A stretch of 64,000 nt of DNA from Cellulomonas sp. ES6 (GCF_030053835.1 NZ_CP125655.1:1922001-1986000), one strand, 5' to 3'; numbered from the stretch's first letter, positions 18,093-27,693 are shown. Notes: a model not told the origin generated them from the sequence alone. Program-made: numbers and translations.

Positions 18093-18623
18093 GTGAGCTG
18101 GCAGGACGACCTCGCGGCGTTCGTCCGCGACCGCGGACCGGCCCTCATCGGCTACGCGAGGCTGCTGACCGGCGACACCGCGAGCGCCGAGGACCTCGTC
18201 CAGGACGCCGTCGTGCGCGCCTGGACCCGCCGCCGCGCCGGCCACGACATCACCTGGACCGAGGCCTACGTCCGCCGTGCCGTCCTCACCGGCTGGATCG
18301 ACCAGCACCGCCACGACCGCGTCTCGCGCGACAACGCCCACCTCGTCGCGCCCGCCGCCACCAGCCCCTCCGCCGAGAGCACCGTGGTCGACCAGGTCAG
18401 CGTCGCCGCCGCCCTCGAGACCCTGTCGCCACGGCAACGCGCCTGCACCGTCCTGCGGCACTACGACGACCTCACCGTCCCCGAGATCGCCCGCAGGCTC
18501 GACCTGTCCGAGGGCGCCGTCAAGCGCTACCTCTCCGACGCCGCCTCCCGTCTCAGCACCCTGCTCGGCATGCCCGACCTCGACACCGAGGACCTGTCCA
18601 CCACGAACGGAGGCGGACGATGA
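18093..18623 (+). CDS. ECF RNA polymerase sigma factor (SigE-like family), first copy
   Basis: 176 residues. Region 2 (about 10-75) has GYARLLTGDTASAEDLVQDA. Region 4 (about 115-165) has LSPRQRACTVLRHYDDL, then the recognition helix region LSEGAVKRYLSDA. GTG at 18093 gives the N-terminus normal for the family. It overlaps the following membrane-protein gene as ATGA, the usual layout for a sigma factor and its controlling partner. It is paralogous to the gene at 20267 and carries the same promoter motif upstream. Confidence 0.9.
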   Translation: MSWQDDLAAFVRDRGPALIGYARLLTGDTASAEDLVQDAVVRAWTRRRAGHDITWTEAYVRRAVLTGWIDQHRHDRVSRDNAHLVAPAATSPSAESTVVDQVSVAAALETLSPRQRACTVLRHYDDLTVPEIARRLDLSEGAVKRYLSDAASRLSTLLGMPDLDTEDLSTTNGGGR

Positions 18624-20029
18624 GCGACCACCTGCACCGCGCGCTCGACGACCTGGTCGACGGTGTCGCGACCGCGCACCGCGACCTCCCCGACGCAGGC
18701 CTTCCCCTCGCCGACCTCATCGCCCGCACCCGCCGGGGGCGTACCCGCCGAGCAGCCCTGACCACGGCCGCGGCGACCTGCGCCGTCCTCGCCCTGACCG
18801 GCGGCACCCTCGCGCTGCTGCCCGACCAGGCGCCCGCCCCCGCACCGCCCGCGCACACGACCACGCCCGCACCCCGGCCCTCGACGACGCCCGCACCCCG
18901 CCCCTCGACGGCGCCCACGGCGGACGACCCGGCCGCACCCACGACCACGCTGCCGACCGGCGACCCCGGCCTGCCGTTCGGGGCCTGCGGCTCCCTGGTC
19001 ACCACCCCGCCCGCCGACCCCGTCGACGACCGGTGGGACACGGTGCTCGCCGTGCTCGCCGAGGTCGTCCGGCCCGGGGGACCGGTGCCGGTCGTGACCC
19101 GCACCTCGCTCGCCCTGACACCGGACTGGGAACCGCGCAGCGCGCACTTCGGGCTCTACGAGGACCGCGGACCGGACCTGCTGGTCGTCCACGACGGGAT
19201 CGTCGTCGCAGCGACGGACTCCTACGGCGGCACGTGGCCCGTGATCACGGCGTACGACGTCGAGGCGTCGACGACCTCGTCCGTCTACCGGACCCACGTC
19301 CCCCTGACCTCCTGCCTCGACGGCGGTGACCTCCCCGCCGGGGAGTACCAGGTGGTCGCCGCCGCGCGCGTGATGCCCCTGGGTCCCGACCCGTCGGCGA
19401 TCGGGGACGGGACGACCGCTGCCGCGGCGGCCCTCGCCGCCGAGCACCCACAGGACTGGCGACGCGTCCTGAGCGAGCCCGCCACGGTGACGATCGCGGC
19501 GGACGGGGCCGTCACGACGCCGGCTCCTCCCTCGGAGGACGTGCGCCTGGCCGCCGAGCCCGCGTGCGGTGCCGCCGTCCCGGATCTCACGACCGGCGGC
19601 GCCTTCGACCTCGACGCCGCCCCCGTGGCCTCGGTCGTCGCGGGTCAGGAGCTCGACGCCCCCGCGACCCTGACCTACCGAGGGCCGTCACGCCTGCGCG
19701 CCTACCTGCGGACCGGTGTCCAGTACTGGCTCGAGCAGGACGGGGTGGTCGTCGGGACCAGCCGCCCCGCCTCCGCGGACCTGTGGGCCTCGGTCGACCT
19801 CGACACCGGGTCGGTGCTCCCGGTCCCCGACCGCACCGACCTGGAGCGGTGCGACGCGACGGGCTCCGCCACGGAGGAGGCGCTGCCCCCGGGCACCTAC
19901 ACCGTCCACCCCGTCGTGCCGGTGACCGCCGCCGAGCTGCGGACGCCGGAGGGCGTCACCCCGCTCGCCGTCCCCGAGGGGCCCGTGGTCGTCGTCGCCG
20001 GGGAGCCGTTCGAGATCGTCATCCGGTGA
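18620..20029 (+). CDS. Membrane-anchored probable anti-sigma partner, first copy
   Basis: 469 residues. The cytoplasmic N-terminus (about 1-48: DHLHRALDDLVDGVATAHRD) is followed by one membrane helix (about 50-68), a Pro/Thr/Ala-rich stalk with a repeated TTPAPRPS unit, and a large extracellular domain with several cysteines. The topology, and the ATGA overlap with the sigma gene, suggest it holds the sigma factor at the membrane. There is no recognisable zinc anti-sigma (HxxxCxxC) motif, so this role is inferred from context. AGGAGG-like GGAGG precedes the ATG. Confidence 0.7.
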   Translation: MSDHLHRALDDLVDGVATAHRDLPDAGLPLADLIARTRRGRTRRAALTTAAATCAVLALTGGTLALLPDQAPAPAPPAHTTTPAPRPSTTPAPRPSTAPTADDPAAPTTTLPTGDPGLPFGACGSLVTTPPADPVDDRWDTVLAVLAEVVRPGGPVPVVTRTSLALTPDWEPRSAHFGLYEDRGPDLLVVHDGIVVAATDSYGGTWPVITAYDVEASTTSSVYRTHVPLTSCLDGGDLPAGEYQVVAAARVMPLGPDPSAIGDGTTAAAAALAAEHPQDWRRVLSEPATVTIAADGAVTTPAPPSEDVRLAAEPACGAAVPDLTTGGAFDLDAAPVASVVAGQELDAPATLTYRGPSRLRAYLRTGVQYWLEQDGVVVGTSRPASADLWASVDLDTGSVLPVPDRTDLERCDATGSATEEALPPGTYTVHPVVPVTAAELRTPEGVTPLAVPEGPVVVVAGEPFEIVIR

Positions 20030-20089
20030 GCCCGCGCCGCGCCGCCGGGTCGGCGTCGGGCGCGCACGGGGACCGTCGACGGGGCACGC

Positions 20090-20115
20090 GGACCGTCCAC
20101 CGGGCAGGACACTCG
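20090..20115 (+). promoter_or_regulatory. Putative ECF-type promoter of the second sigma factor gene
   Basis: GGACCGTC (20090-20097), a 10-bp spacer and GACACTCG (20108-20115), identical in both boxes and spacing to 18021-18046. A second GGACCGTC without its partner box lies 20 bp upstream (20070-20077). The start codon is 152 bp downstream, leaving a longer 5' leader than in the first copy. Confidence 0.5.
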
Positions 20116-20266
20116 TCCCGGACGCCACGCACGGCGCGGCGGTGCGATGTCGGGAGGTCGCGCCCGTCCGTCCCGGACGTGCCGGATCTGCCCGGCGGCG
20201 GCGCACAACCTCCGGGGCCCGCGGGTCGTCTCAGCAGGTGAGGGGCAAGACGAGGAGAGGACGACC

Positions 20267-20806
20267 GTGCCGCACGGGGACGAGATGATCGCAGCACTGG
20301 CCCGCGACCGCGGGCGGGCGCTGGTGGCCTACGCGTACCTGCTCACAGGCGACCTCCGCGACGCGGAGGACCTGGTGCAGGACGCGCTGGTCAAGACGGT
20401 CGTGCGCACGCGCACGGGCGTCGACCTGCAGACCGTCGAGGGGTACGTGCGCCGCACGATCCTCACGACGTTCGTGGACGGACGGCGCCGGGCCCGGCGG
20501 TGGCGGGACCTGCTGCCGCGGCTCGCGGGCCCCGAGGAGACGCTGCCCGACCTCGCCGACGGGGTCACGGTGCGGCAGGAGGTCCGTGCCGCGCTCGCCG
20601 AGCTCCCCGCACGCCAGCGCGCCTGCACCGTGCTGCGCTACCTCGACGACCTCCCCGTCGCCGACATCGCCGACGTGCTCGACCTGAGCACCGGGGCGGT
20701 GAAGCGCTACCTGGCCGACGCCCGCGGCCGGCTCGGCCTGTCGCTGGGGAACGCCCCGGACGGGTCGACCCGCGAGGACCGAGACGAGATGGAGCACCTG
20801 CTGTGA
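20267..20806 (+). CDS. ECF RNA polymerase sigma factor (SigE-like family), second copy
   Basis: 179 residues. Region 2 has AYAYLLTGDLRDAEDLVQDA. Region 4 has LPARQRACTVLRYLDDL and LSTGAVKRYLADA, closely parallel to the copy at 18093. GTG at 20267 is preceded by GAGGAGAGG and matches the paralogue's N-terminus. Its stop overlaps the next gene as GTGA. The pair probably arose by duplication of a sigma/partner module. Confidence 0.9.
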   Translation: MPHGDEMIAALARDRGRALVAYAYLLTGDLRDAEDLVQDALVKTVVRTRTGVDLQTVEGYVRRTILTTFVDGRRRARRWRDLLPRLAGPEETLPDLADGVTVRQEVRAALAELPARQRACTVLRYLDDLPVADIADVLDLSTGAVKRYLADARGRLGLSLGNAPDGSTREDRDEMEHLL

Positions 20807-22014
20807 ACGACCACGACCTGTCCGAGGCGCTCGCCGACATCGTCGCGGACGCCCAGCACCACGGCGCACGTGCCCTCCCGGTCGAGGCGATCGTGCACCG
20901 GCGTCGCCGGCGCCGTGCCGCGATCCGCGGTGCGTCGGCCGGGGGCCTCGTCGCCGGCGTCGCGGCGGTCGCCCTCGCCGGCACGAGCGTGGCGGGCTGG
21001 TTCCCCGACCGCGGCGCACCGGCACTGCCCGACCCCACCCCCACGACCTCGGCCGCACCCGGCACCGCGGCGTGGCCCGTGTGCGGCGAGCCGCTGCCCG
21101 CGGGCGCCGGCGACCTCGCGGTGACCGCGCTCTCCCCCGCGCAGGGCACGGCCGCCGGGCCCGTCAGCGTGCAGGTCGCCGTCGACGGGCCGGGAGCCGC
21201 CGAGCTGCCGGACCTGGCGGGCGGCGGTGCCGCGCTCGCCGTGCTGCGCGACGGCCGGGTCGCCGCGCTGCTGCCGACCACCGGCGAGCCCGCGTGGACC
21301 GTGACCGCCGACGGGGTGCAGCTCGCGCTGAGCGGCGCGCTCGACGACTGCGGTGCCCCGCTGGCCGCCGGCACCTACACCGGTGCGGTGGCCGTGCGGA
21401 CCGCCGGTGGCACCGCCGTCTCGGACCCGGTCGAGGTCCGCCTCGACCCCGGCGAGGCGCCGACGGGAGCGGCGGACGACGCGCCCTCCGGCGGCGGCTC
21501 GGGCAGCGGGCGCCCCCTGATCGACCCGAACCGCAACCGCATGGAGATGGTCGAGGTCGAGGGGTACGACCCGGACGAGGCCGACGGCTCCGAGACGCTC
21601 GCCGACGGCGACTACCTCGCGATGCTCACGGCGGTCGACCCCGCCGCCCGGACGATCACCGTCGACGTCGCGCAGGTGCTGACGCCGCAGGAGACGGTCG
21701 AGCACCGGATGGCGACGCTCGGCATGACCCGCGAGGAGGCCGAGCACGAGGCGCCCGCGGTCGAGTGGCTGAACGAGTCGACGCGCCTGCGCACCCTGCC
21801 GGTGGCGGCCGACGTGGTCGTGACCGGCGCGTGCGGCAGCGCTCCGTGGCGGGAGACCCTGACGCTCGAGCAGGTCGCCGGGCCGCGCACGTCCACGGCG
21901 TGCGTCGGCGAGGACGCGTACCCCAGCGACATCACCGTCGAGCAGCAGAGCTGGTTCTGGGTGGACGTCCGGGGCGGTCAGGTCGTCCAGGTCGTGGGGC
22001 AGTTCATGTCCTGA
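20803..22014 (+). CDS. Membrane-anchored probable anti-sigma partner, second copy
   Basis: 403 residues. A cytoplasmic N-terminus (NDHDLSEALADIVADAQHHG) and an Arg-rich stretch (HRRRRRRAA) precede one membrane helix (about 43-65). The rest is extracellular: an Ig-like region (about 95-210), a Gly/Ser linker and a C-terminal domain with paired cysteines. The architecture parallels 18620 but the extracellular sequence has diverged, suggesting the two pairs sense different signals. GTG start overlapping the sigma stop (GTGA). Confidence 0.7.
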   Translation: MNDHDLSEALADIVADAQHHGARALPVEAIVHRRRRRRAAIRGASAGGLVAGVAAVALAGTSVAGWFPDRGAPALPDPTPTTSAAPGTAAWPVCGEPLPAGAGDLAVTALSPAQGTAAGPVSVQVAVDGPGAAELPDLAGGGAALAVLRDGRVAALLPTTGEPAWTVTADGVQLALSGALDDCGAPLAAGTYTGAVAVRTAGGTAVSDPVEVRLDPGEAPTGAADDAPSGGGSGSGRPLIDPNRNRMEMVEVEGYDPDEADGSETLADGDYLAMLTAVDPAARTITVDVAQVLTPQETVEHRMATLGMTREEAEHEAPAVEWLNESTRLRTLPVAADVVVTGACGSAPWRETLTLEQVAGPRTSTACVGEDAYPSDITVEQQSWFWVDVRGGQVVQVVGQFMS

Positions 22015-22027
22015 GGGAGTCCCTCAG
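22011..22027. terminator. Short hairpin between convergent genes, overlapping both stop codons
   Basis: CTGAGGG (22011-22017), loop AGT, CCCTCAG (22021-22027). The 7-bp stem contains the stop codon of the plus-strand gene (22012-22014) and that of the minus-strand STAS gene (22024-22026). It could serve both directions. The stem is short, so its strength is uncertain. Confidence 0.4.
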
Positions 22028-22374
22028 TCCGTGGCCGGGGCGTCCGCGAGCGCCTCGGCCACGGTCTCGCGGATCGTGAACACCTGGGTCAGGGCGGTGA
22101 TCCGGAAGACCTTGAGCAGCCGCTCCGAGTCGATGACGAGCTGCAGCCGGCCGTCGAGCCCCCGCACCCGCTTGAGCACGCCCACGAGCAGGCCGAGGCC
22201 TGTGGAGTCCATGAACCGCACCTCGGTGAGGTTCACGACGAGGTCGGTGTGCCCGGCGTCCACGAGGGACGTCAGCCGTTCCCGCAGCGCAGGAGCGGTG
22301 TACACGTCGATCTCACCCGTGACGTCGACGACCGTGCGGCCGTCGACGGTCCTGCTGGCCACGCTCACGTCCAC
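22024..22374 (-). CDS. STAS-domain anti-anti-sigma factor (SpoIIAA/RsbV type)
   Basis: 116 residues forming one STAS domain. The phosphorylatable Ser is in [14 protein letters not shown] (about 53-66), the family hallmark. Such proteins bind an RsbW-type kinase/anti-sigma factor when unphosphorylated and so free a sigma factor. No partner kinase is nearby, and the adjacent ECF pairs belong to a different regulatory class. GTG at 22374 has GGGGAG about 8 bp upstream. Confidence 0.9.
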   Translation of the reverse strand: MDVSVASRTVDGRTVVDVTGEIDVYTAPALRERLTSLVDAGHTDLVVNLTEVRFMDSTGLGLLVGVLKRVRGLDGRLQLVIDSERLLKVFRITALTQVFTIRETVAEALADAPATD

Positions 22375-22458
22375 TAGGGCTCCCCTCGGCTGTCGCGGCC
22401 ATTCAAACAGACGCCGCTCACCGGGCGGGGCGTCCCCCCGCAGGCGTGTCCGGGGCTG

Positions 22459-24138
22459 TCACCGACCCGTCCGGCCCGGGACCGGGACGAATCGGACGGC
22501 GTCGCCGGGACGGAGCTGCGCGGCGACGTCGCGGGACGGCGCGTCGAGCACCGCGAGCACCGGGTAGCCGCCGGTCACCGGGTGGTCGGGTCCGAACACC
22601 ACCGGCAGCCCGTCGGGCGGCACCTGCACCGCGCCCGGCACGAGCCCCTCGGACGGGAGCTCGCCCCGGTCCAGGCGCGGCAGTGCCGGACCGGCGAGCC
22701 GCACGGCGACCCGGTCGCTCGCCGGGGCGACCGTCCACGCCGCCGCCACCAGGGCGTCGAGCGCACCGGCCGGGAACCAGTCGGCCCGCGGCCCCGGCAG
22801 CACGCGCAGCACGGCCGGCGACGACGCCGACGGCCACGCGCGTGGCGGGTCCGGCCACGGCTGCGCGGCGGCCGCGACCGCGGAGCCCACGGCCAGCACG
22901 TCCCCCGGCCGCAGCGGCGCGGGCCCGATGCCGGCGAGCCGGTCCGCCGCGCGGGAGCCCAGCACCGGCGCGACGTCGACACCCCCGCGCACCGCGACCG
23001 TGAGCCGCAGACCGTGCGTGGCGGACCCCGTGCGCAGCACCGCCCCCGCCGGGACCCGCGTCGCGGTGTGCGGGGCGACCGGCACACCGTCGACCGTCGC
23101 CGGCACCTCCGCGCCCGCGAGCGCGACCACACCGCCGCCCGGGAACGCGAGCTCGAGGCCGCCCAGCAGCACCTCCAGCACCGCCGCGTCCGCGCGGTTG
23201 CCGACCAGGCGGTTCGCGAGCCGCCTGGCCCCGGCGTCCGCGGCGCCCGAGCGGCCCACGCCCACCGCCGCGAGCCCCGGGCGGCCGGCGTCCTCGACGA
23301 GGGCGAGAGGGCCGGTGGCGAGGACCTCGACGCCGGCCGGGGCGGGGCTGGAGGGTGCGACCGGGGCGGGGGCTGCGACCGGGGCGGGAGCTGCGACAGG
23401 GGTGCTGGGCGGGGCGTCGTCGACGGGGACGAACCGCACGCGCGTGCCCGGCCGCAGCAACGCGGGCGGGTCGCGGTCCACGTCGAAGAGCGGCACGTCG
23501 CAGGTGCCGAGCAGCCGCCAGCCGCCCGGTGTCGCCGCCGGGTAGACGGCCGCGTACTCGCCGGCGACCGCCACCGCACCGGCCGGGACCCGCTCGCGCG
23601 GGGTGGCGCGGCGCGGGACGTGCAGCGCGGGGTCGAGGCCCGTGAGGTAGGCGAAGCCGGGCATGAAGCCGCCGAAGGCCACCGTGTACGTCGACGCGGC
23701 GTGCCGGCGCACGACCTCCTCGGGGGTCAGGCCGGTCAGCCGCGCGACCTCGGCGAGGTCGGGGCCGTCGTACCGCACCGGCAGCTCCACCGCGTCGGCC
23801 GGCCGCCGGTCCGCCGGCCCGGCTCCCCCGGTCGCCCGCGCCGCGGCCCGCGCGGCCGCCGCCACGGCGTCGACCGCCGCGTCCGCCGCGGACGACGACC
23901 CGAACCGGAGCAGCACGGTCCGCGCCGCGGGGACCACGTCCACCGCCCCCGCGGGCGGCGCGGACCGCAGCGCGTCGTCCAGCGCCCGGACCTGACCGGC
24001 GCCCGCCAGGTCGACGAGCAGCGCGTCCGGTCCGTACCGCACCACGCGGACGGCGCCGTCCCCGGGCACCTCTCCTCCGCCGGGCCCCGCTCCGCCGGTG
24101 CGCGACGGGCCTCCCGCAGGGCTCGGCGTCCCGGTCAC
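22459..24138 (-). CDS. pxpBC: 5-oxoprolinase subunits B and C fused (PxpB-PxpC)
   Basis: ATP-dependent hydrolysis of 5-oxoproline (pyroglutamate) to glutamate, together with PxpA. The N-terminal half is PxpB/KipI (about 30-245, GGFMPGFAYLTG and TPGGWRLLG). The C-terminal half is PxpC/KipA (about 270-555, GRSGAADAGARRLANRLVGN). The halves are joined by a linker of APAPVA repeats. GTG at 24138 is preferred over GTG at 24141 because GGAGG then sits 5 bp upstream. It lies downstream of pxpA on the same strand. Confidence 0.92.
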   Translation of the reverse strand: MTGTPSPAGGPSRTGGAGPGGGEVPGDGAVRVVRYGPDALLVDLAGAGQVRALDDALRSAPPAGAVDVVPAARTVLLRFGSSSAADAAVDAVAAAARAAARATGGAGPADRRPADAVELPVRYDGPDLAEVARLTGLTPEEVVRRHAASTYTVAFGGFMPGFAYLTGLDPALHVPRRATPRERVPAGAVAVAGEYAAVYPAATPGGWRLLGTCDVPLFDVDRDPPALLRPGTRVRFVPVDDAPPSTPVAAPAPVAAPAPVAPSSPAPAGVEVLATGPLALVEDAGRPGLAAVGVGRSGAADAGARRLANRLVGNRADAAVLEVLLGGLELAFPGGGVVALAGAEVPATVDGVPVAPHTATRVPAGAVLRTGSATHGLRLTVAVRGGVDVAPVLGSRAADRLAGIGPAPLRPGDVLAVGSAVAAAAQPWPDPPRAWPSASSPAVLRVLPGPRADWFPAGALDALVAAAWTVAPASDRVAVRLAGPALPRLDRGELPSEGLVPGAVQVPPDGLPVVFGPDHPVTGGYPVLAVLDAPSRDVAAQLRPGDAVRFVPVPGRTGR

Positions 24139-24193
24139 CACGTCCTCCGTCGCGGGAGCGCGGCCCCGTCCCGGCCCCGGCGCGCGCCGTGCC

Positions 24194-24961
24194 TCACGGC
24201 GCGACCGGCCGCAGCTCGACCCCCGCCGCCTCCAGGGCCGCGCGCACCGCCCGCGCGACCGGGACCGCGCCCGGGGTGTCCGAGTGCACGCACAGCGACG
24301 CGGCCGTGACCTCGACGTCCCCGCCGTCGACGCTCGCGACCCGTCGCTCCCGGACCATGCGCACCGCCCGGGCGGCGGCCTCCTGCGGGTCGGTCACGAG
24401 CGCCCCCGGCCGCCCGCGCGGCACGAGCGTCCCGTCCGCCCGGTAGCCGCGGTCGACGAAGGCCTCCTCGACCGTCCGCAGCCCCAGCTCGCGCGCCCGC
24501 ACCAGCACCGCCGACCCGGGCAGCCCCACGACGGCCAGCCCCGGGTCGACCTGCGCCACCGCCGCCGCGACCGCGAGCGCCTGCACGCCGTCGCCGACGA
24601 CGCGGTTGTACAGCGCGCCGTGCGGCTTCACGTACCCGACGCGCGCGCCCACCGTCCGCGCGACGGCCTGCAGGGCGCCCACCTGGTACGCGACCTCCTG
24701 CAGCAGCACGTCCGGCGGGACGTCCAGCGCCCGCCGGCCGAAGCCCACGAGGTCGCGGTACCCCACGTGCGCCCCGACGGCGACCCCCCGCGCCACCGCC
24801 GTCGAGCAGCGCGCCGCCATGATCGCCGGGTCTCCCGCGTGGAACCCGCACGCGACGTTCGCGCTCGTGACGACCTCGAGCAGGGCGTCGTCCGTCCCCG
24901 GCTCGCCGAGCGTCCAGACCCCCAGCCCTTCGCCGAGGTCGCAGTTCAGGTCGATGTGCAC
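24194..24961 (-). CDS. pxpA: 5-oxoprolinase subunit A (LamB/YcsF family)
   Basis: 255 residues. Family signatures are DLNCDLGEG at the N-terminus, SANVACGFHAGDP (about 33-45) and VKPHGALYN (about 100). It acts with PxpB and PxpC to recycle 5-oxoproline formed by spontaneous cyclisation of glutamine. GTG at 24961 begins VHIDLNCD, matching the family N-terminus, with AGGA 8 bp upstream. It is the first gene of the pxpA-pxpBC operon, 55 bp before the fusion gene. Confidence 0.95.
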   Translation of the reverse strand: MHIDLNCDLGEGLGVWTLGEPGTDDALLEVVTSANVACGFHAGDPAIMAARCSTAVARGVAVGAHVGYRDLVGFGRRALDVPPDVLLQEVAYQVGALQAVARTVGARVGYVKPHGALYNRVVGDGVQALAVAAAVAQVDPGLAVVGLPGSAVLVRARELGLRTVEEAFVDRGYRADGTLVPRGRPGALVTDPQEAAARAVRMVRERRVASVDGGDVEVTAASLCVHSDTPGAVPVARAVRAALEAAGVELRPVAP

Positions 24962-25063
24962 GGACCCATCCTGCCGCGCGAGCCACCCGCGCCACCGGGC
25001 GACCCGACCACCCGGCCCCGTCGCGTGGCCGCGTCCTGCCGGCGGAAGGGCGAGGATGGAGGC

Positions 25064-27679
25064 GTGACGGACACCGGCGGGCTGCTCGACGTGCTGCTCG
25101 CCGGAGGGCGGCGCGCGGACCGCCTCACGCACGTCCGCCACCTCCCGGCACGCCAGGGCCGCACCGCCGACTGGCCGGCCTGGTCCGACCCCGACCTGGT
25201 GGTCGGCTACCGGGCGCTCGGCGTGGACCGGCCCTGGGTGCACCAGGCGGAGGCGGCCGAGGCGGCGTGGTCCGGCCGGCACACCGTGCTGTCCACGTCC
25301 ACCGGGTCGGGCAAGTCGCTCGCGTTCTGGCTGCCGTCGCTGTCCGCGGTCCGCGCCCAGGCTGCCGCACGCAGCCTTGACCCCGGGCGCATCGAGTCCG
25401 TCACCCGGCGCGGCTCCGTGCTGTACCTGTGCCCGACGAAGGCCCTCGCGGCCGATCAGCGGCATGCGCTCGACCGCCTGCTGGACGCGGCGCACCTGCG
25501 GGACGTGCGGGTGTCGACCTGCGACGGCGACACCGCCCTGGAGGAACGCCGCTGGGTCCAGGAGCACGCGGACGTCGTCCTCAGCAACCCCGACTTCCTG
25601 CACTTCGCCCTGCTGCCCCAGCACCGGCGGTGGGCCCGGCTGCTCGGGTCGCTGCGGTACGTCGTGCTCGACGAGTGCCACGCCTTCCGCGGGGTGTTCG
25701 GGGCCCACGTGGCGGCCGTCCTCCGGCGCCTGCGCCGGGTCGCGGCGGTCTACGGAGCCGAGCCCGTCTTCCTGCTCGCGTCCGCCACGACCGCCGAACC
25801 CGCCGCGAGCGCCGGGCGGCTCATCGGCGTGCCCGCCGAGGAGGTCGTGTCCGTCGCGGACGACGCCTCCCCCGCCGGGCGCAAGACCGTGGCCCTGTGG
25901 CAGCCGGCCGAGGTGCCCCCGGCCGAGGGCCCGTGGAGCGGGCTCCTCCCCGAGGACGACCCGTGGGCGCTGCCGCTGGACGAGCCCCCCGTCGACGTCG
26001 ACCGGGACGGCGGCGTCGGGCAGGACGGCGGCGTCGGGCAGGACGGACCCGCGCCCGACGGACGGCCGGACGGCGCACCGACGCACGACGTGGCCCCCGC
26101 GCCGGGTCCGGACGCCGGGTCGGTCGGACCCACCCGGGAGGGATCGGGTCCTCTCGGCACCGGGGAGGACCTCGTCGCGGAGGACCCCGACCGGCCGCGT
26201 CGCTCGGCGACCGCGGAGGTCGCGGACCTGCTCGCCGACCTCACCGCCGCCGGCGCCCGGACCCTGGCGTTCACGCGCTCGCGCCGGGCCGCCGAGTCGG
26301 TCGCGACCGTCACGCGGGAGCACCTGCGGGAGGTCGACCCCGGCCTCGCGGGCGCCGTGGCCGCGTACCGCGGGGGCTACCTGCCGGAGGAGCGCCGGGC
26401 GCTGGAGGAGGCGATCCGGACCGGTCGGCTGCGCGCGCTCGCGACCACGAACGCCCTGGAGCTCGGGGTGGACATCTCGGGGCTCGACGCCGTCGTCATC
26501 GCGGGCTGGCCGGGCACGCGCGTGTCCCTGTGGCAGCAGGCCGGGCGGGCAGGGCGCGCGGGGGCCGACGGGCTCGTCGTCCTGGTGGCCCGCGAGGACC
26601 CGCTCGACACGTTCCTCGTGCACCACCCCGAGGCGGCGCTGGACGCCCCGGTCGAGGCCACGGTGTTCGACCCGGGGAACCCGTACGTGCTCGCGCCCCA
26701 CCTGTGCGCCGCGGCGGCGGAGACCCCGATCCGGGCGGAGGAGCTCGACCTGTTCGGGCCGGCGACGCGCGAGCTGCTCGACGTGCTGGTGGCCCGCGGG
26801 GCGCTGCGCCGCCGGCCGTCCGGCTGGTACTGGACGCACGCCGAGCAGGCTGCCCGCCTGACCGACCTGCGGGGTACCGGGGGCGACCCGGTCCGCGTCG
26901 TCGAGTCGGTGACCGGCCGCCTGCTGGGGACGGTCGACGCGGCGGCAGCGGACTCGACCGTCCACGAGGGGGCCGTGTACGTCCACCAGGGCGCGACCTA
27001 CGTCGTCGGGGAGCTGCACCTGGACGACGGTGTGGCGCTGGTCGACCGGAGGGACGTCGACTTCGGGACGTGGGCCCGGTGGGTGACCAGCACCGAGATC
27101 CGGTCGACCACCGCGGAACGCCGCTGGGGGCCCGTGACGTGGGGGTTCGGGGCCGTCGACGTCACCACCCAGGTGCTGGGCTTCCAGCGCAAGCGCATCC
27201 CGGGCATGGAGGTGCTGGGGTCCGAGACGCTCGACCTCCCCGCCCGCACGCTGCCGACGACCGCCGTGTGGTGGACGGCGCCGGTGGAGGTCCTCGAGCG
27301 GGCCGGCATCACCGTCGAGACGGCGCCCGGGGCCCTGCACGCCGCCGAGCACGCGTCGATCGGCCTGCTCCCGCTGCTCGCCACCTGCGACCGCTGGGAT
27401 CTCGGCGGGGTGTCGACCGCCCTGCACGCCGACACGGAGCAGGCCACCGTCTTCGTCCACGACGCGTACCCCGGAGGCGCAGGGTTCGCCGAGCGTGGCT
27501 ACGCCCTGGGCGCGACGTGGTTGCGCGCGACGCGCGAGGCGATCGCCACCTGCCCGTGCCGCAGCGGCTGCCCGGCGTGCGTGCAGTCCCCGAAGTGCGG
27601 GAACGGCAACAACCCGCTGGAGAAGGCCGCGGCCGTCCGCCTGCTCGACGCCGTCCTGGCGCACGCGCCGGCGGACTGA
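25064..27679 (+). CDS. Superfamily II DNA helicase with DUF1998 zinc module (MrfA/SftH/YprA family)
   Basis: 871 residues. Walker A is STGSGKS (about 82), Walker B is DECH (VVLDECHAFRG, about 205), and motif VI is in the second RecA domain (WQQAGRAGRAG, about 490). The C-terminal DUF1998 region carries the four-cysteine cluster CPCRSGCPACVQSPKC. Relatives are 3'-5' DNA-dependent helicases, including B. subtilis MrfA (mitomycin repair) and M. smegmatis SftH. An acidic/Gly-rich insert with a GGVGQD duplication lies at about 305-385 between the RecA domains. GTG at 25064 follows GGATGGAGG. Its position beside the tad genes is the conserved helicase/secretion neighbourhood of actinobacteria. Confidence 0.93.
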   Translation: MTDTGGLLDVLLAGGRRADRLTHVRHLPARQGRTADWPAWSDPDLVVGYRALGVDRPWVHQAEAAEAAWSGRHTVLSTSTGSGKSLAFWLPSLSAVRAQAAARSLDPGRIESVTRRGSVLYLCPTKALAADQRHALDRLLDAAHLRDVRVSTCDGDTALEERRWVQEHADVVLSNPDFLHFALLPQHRRWARLLGSLRYVVLDECHAFRGVFGAHVAAVLRRLRRVAAVYGAEPVFLLASATTAEPAASAGRLIGVPAEEVVSVADDASPAGRKTVALWQPAEVPPAEGPWSGLLPEDDPWALPLDEPPVDVDRDGGVGQDGGVGQDGPAPDGRPDGAPTHDVAPAPGPDAGSVGPTREGSGPLGTGEDLVAEDPDRPRRSATAEVADLLADLTAAGARTLAFTRSRRAAESVATVTREHLREVDPGLAGAVAAYRGGYLPEERRALEEAIRTGRLRALATTNALELGVDISGLDAVVIAGWPGTRVSLWQQAGRAGRAGADGLVVLVAREDPLDTFLVHHPEAALDAPVEATVFDPGNPYVLAPHLCAAAAETPIRAEELDLFGPATRELLDVLVARGALRRRPSGWYWTHAEQAARLTDLRGTGGDPVRVVESVTGRLLGTVDAAAADSTVHEGAVYVHQGATYVVGELHLDDGVALVDRRDVDFGTWARWVTSTEIRSTTAERRWGPVTWGFGAVDVTTQVLGFQRKRIPGMEVLGSETLDLPARTLPTTAVWWTAPVEVLERAGITVETAPGALHAAEHASIGLLPLLATCDRWDLGGVSTALHADTEQATVFVHDAYPGGAGFAERGYALGATWLRATREAIATCPCRSGCPACVQSPKCGNGNNPLEKAAAVRLLDAVLAHAPAD

Positions 27680-27693
27680 CCGCGGCGCCTCCG

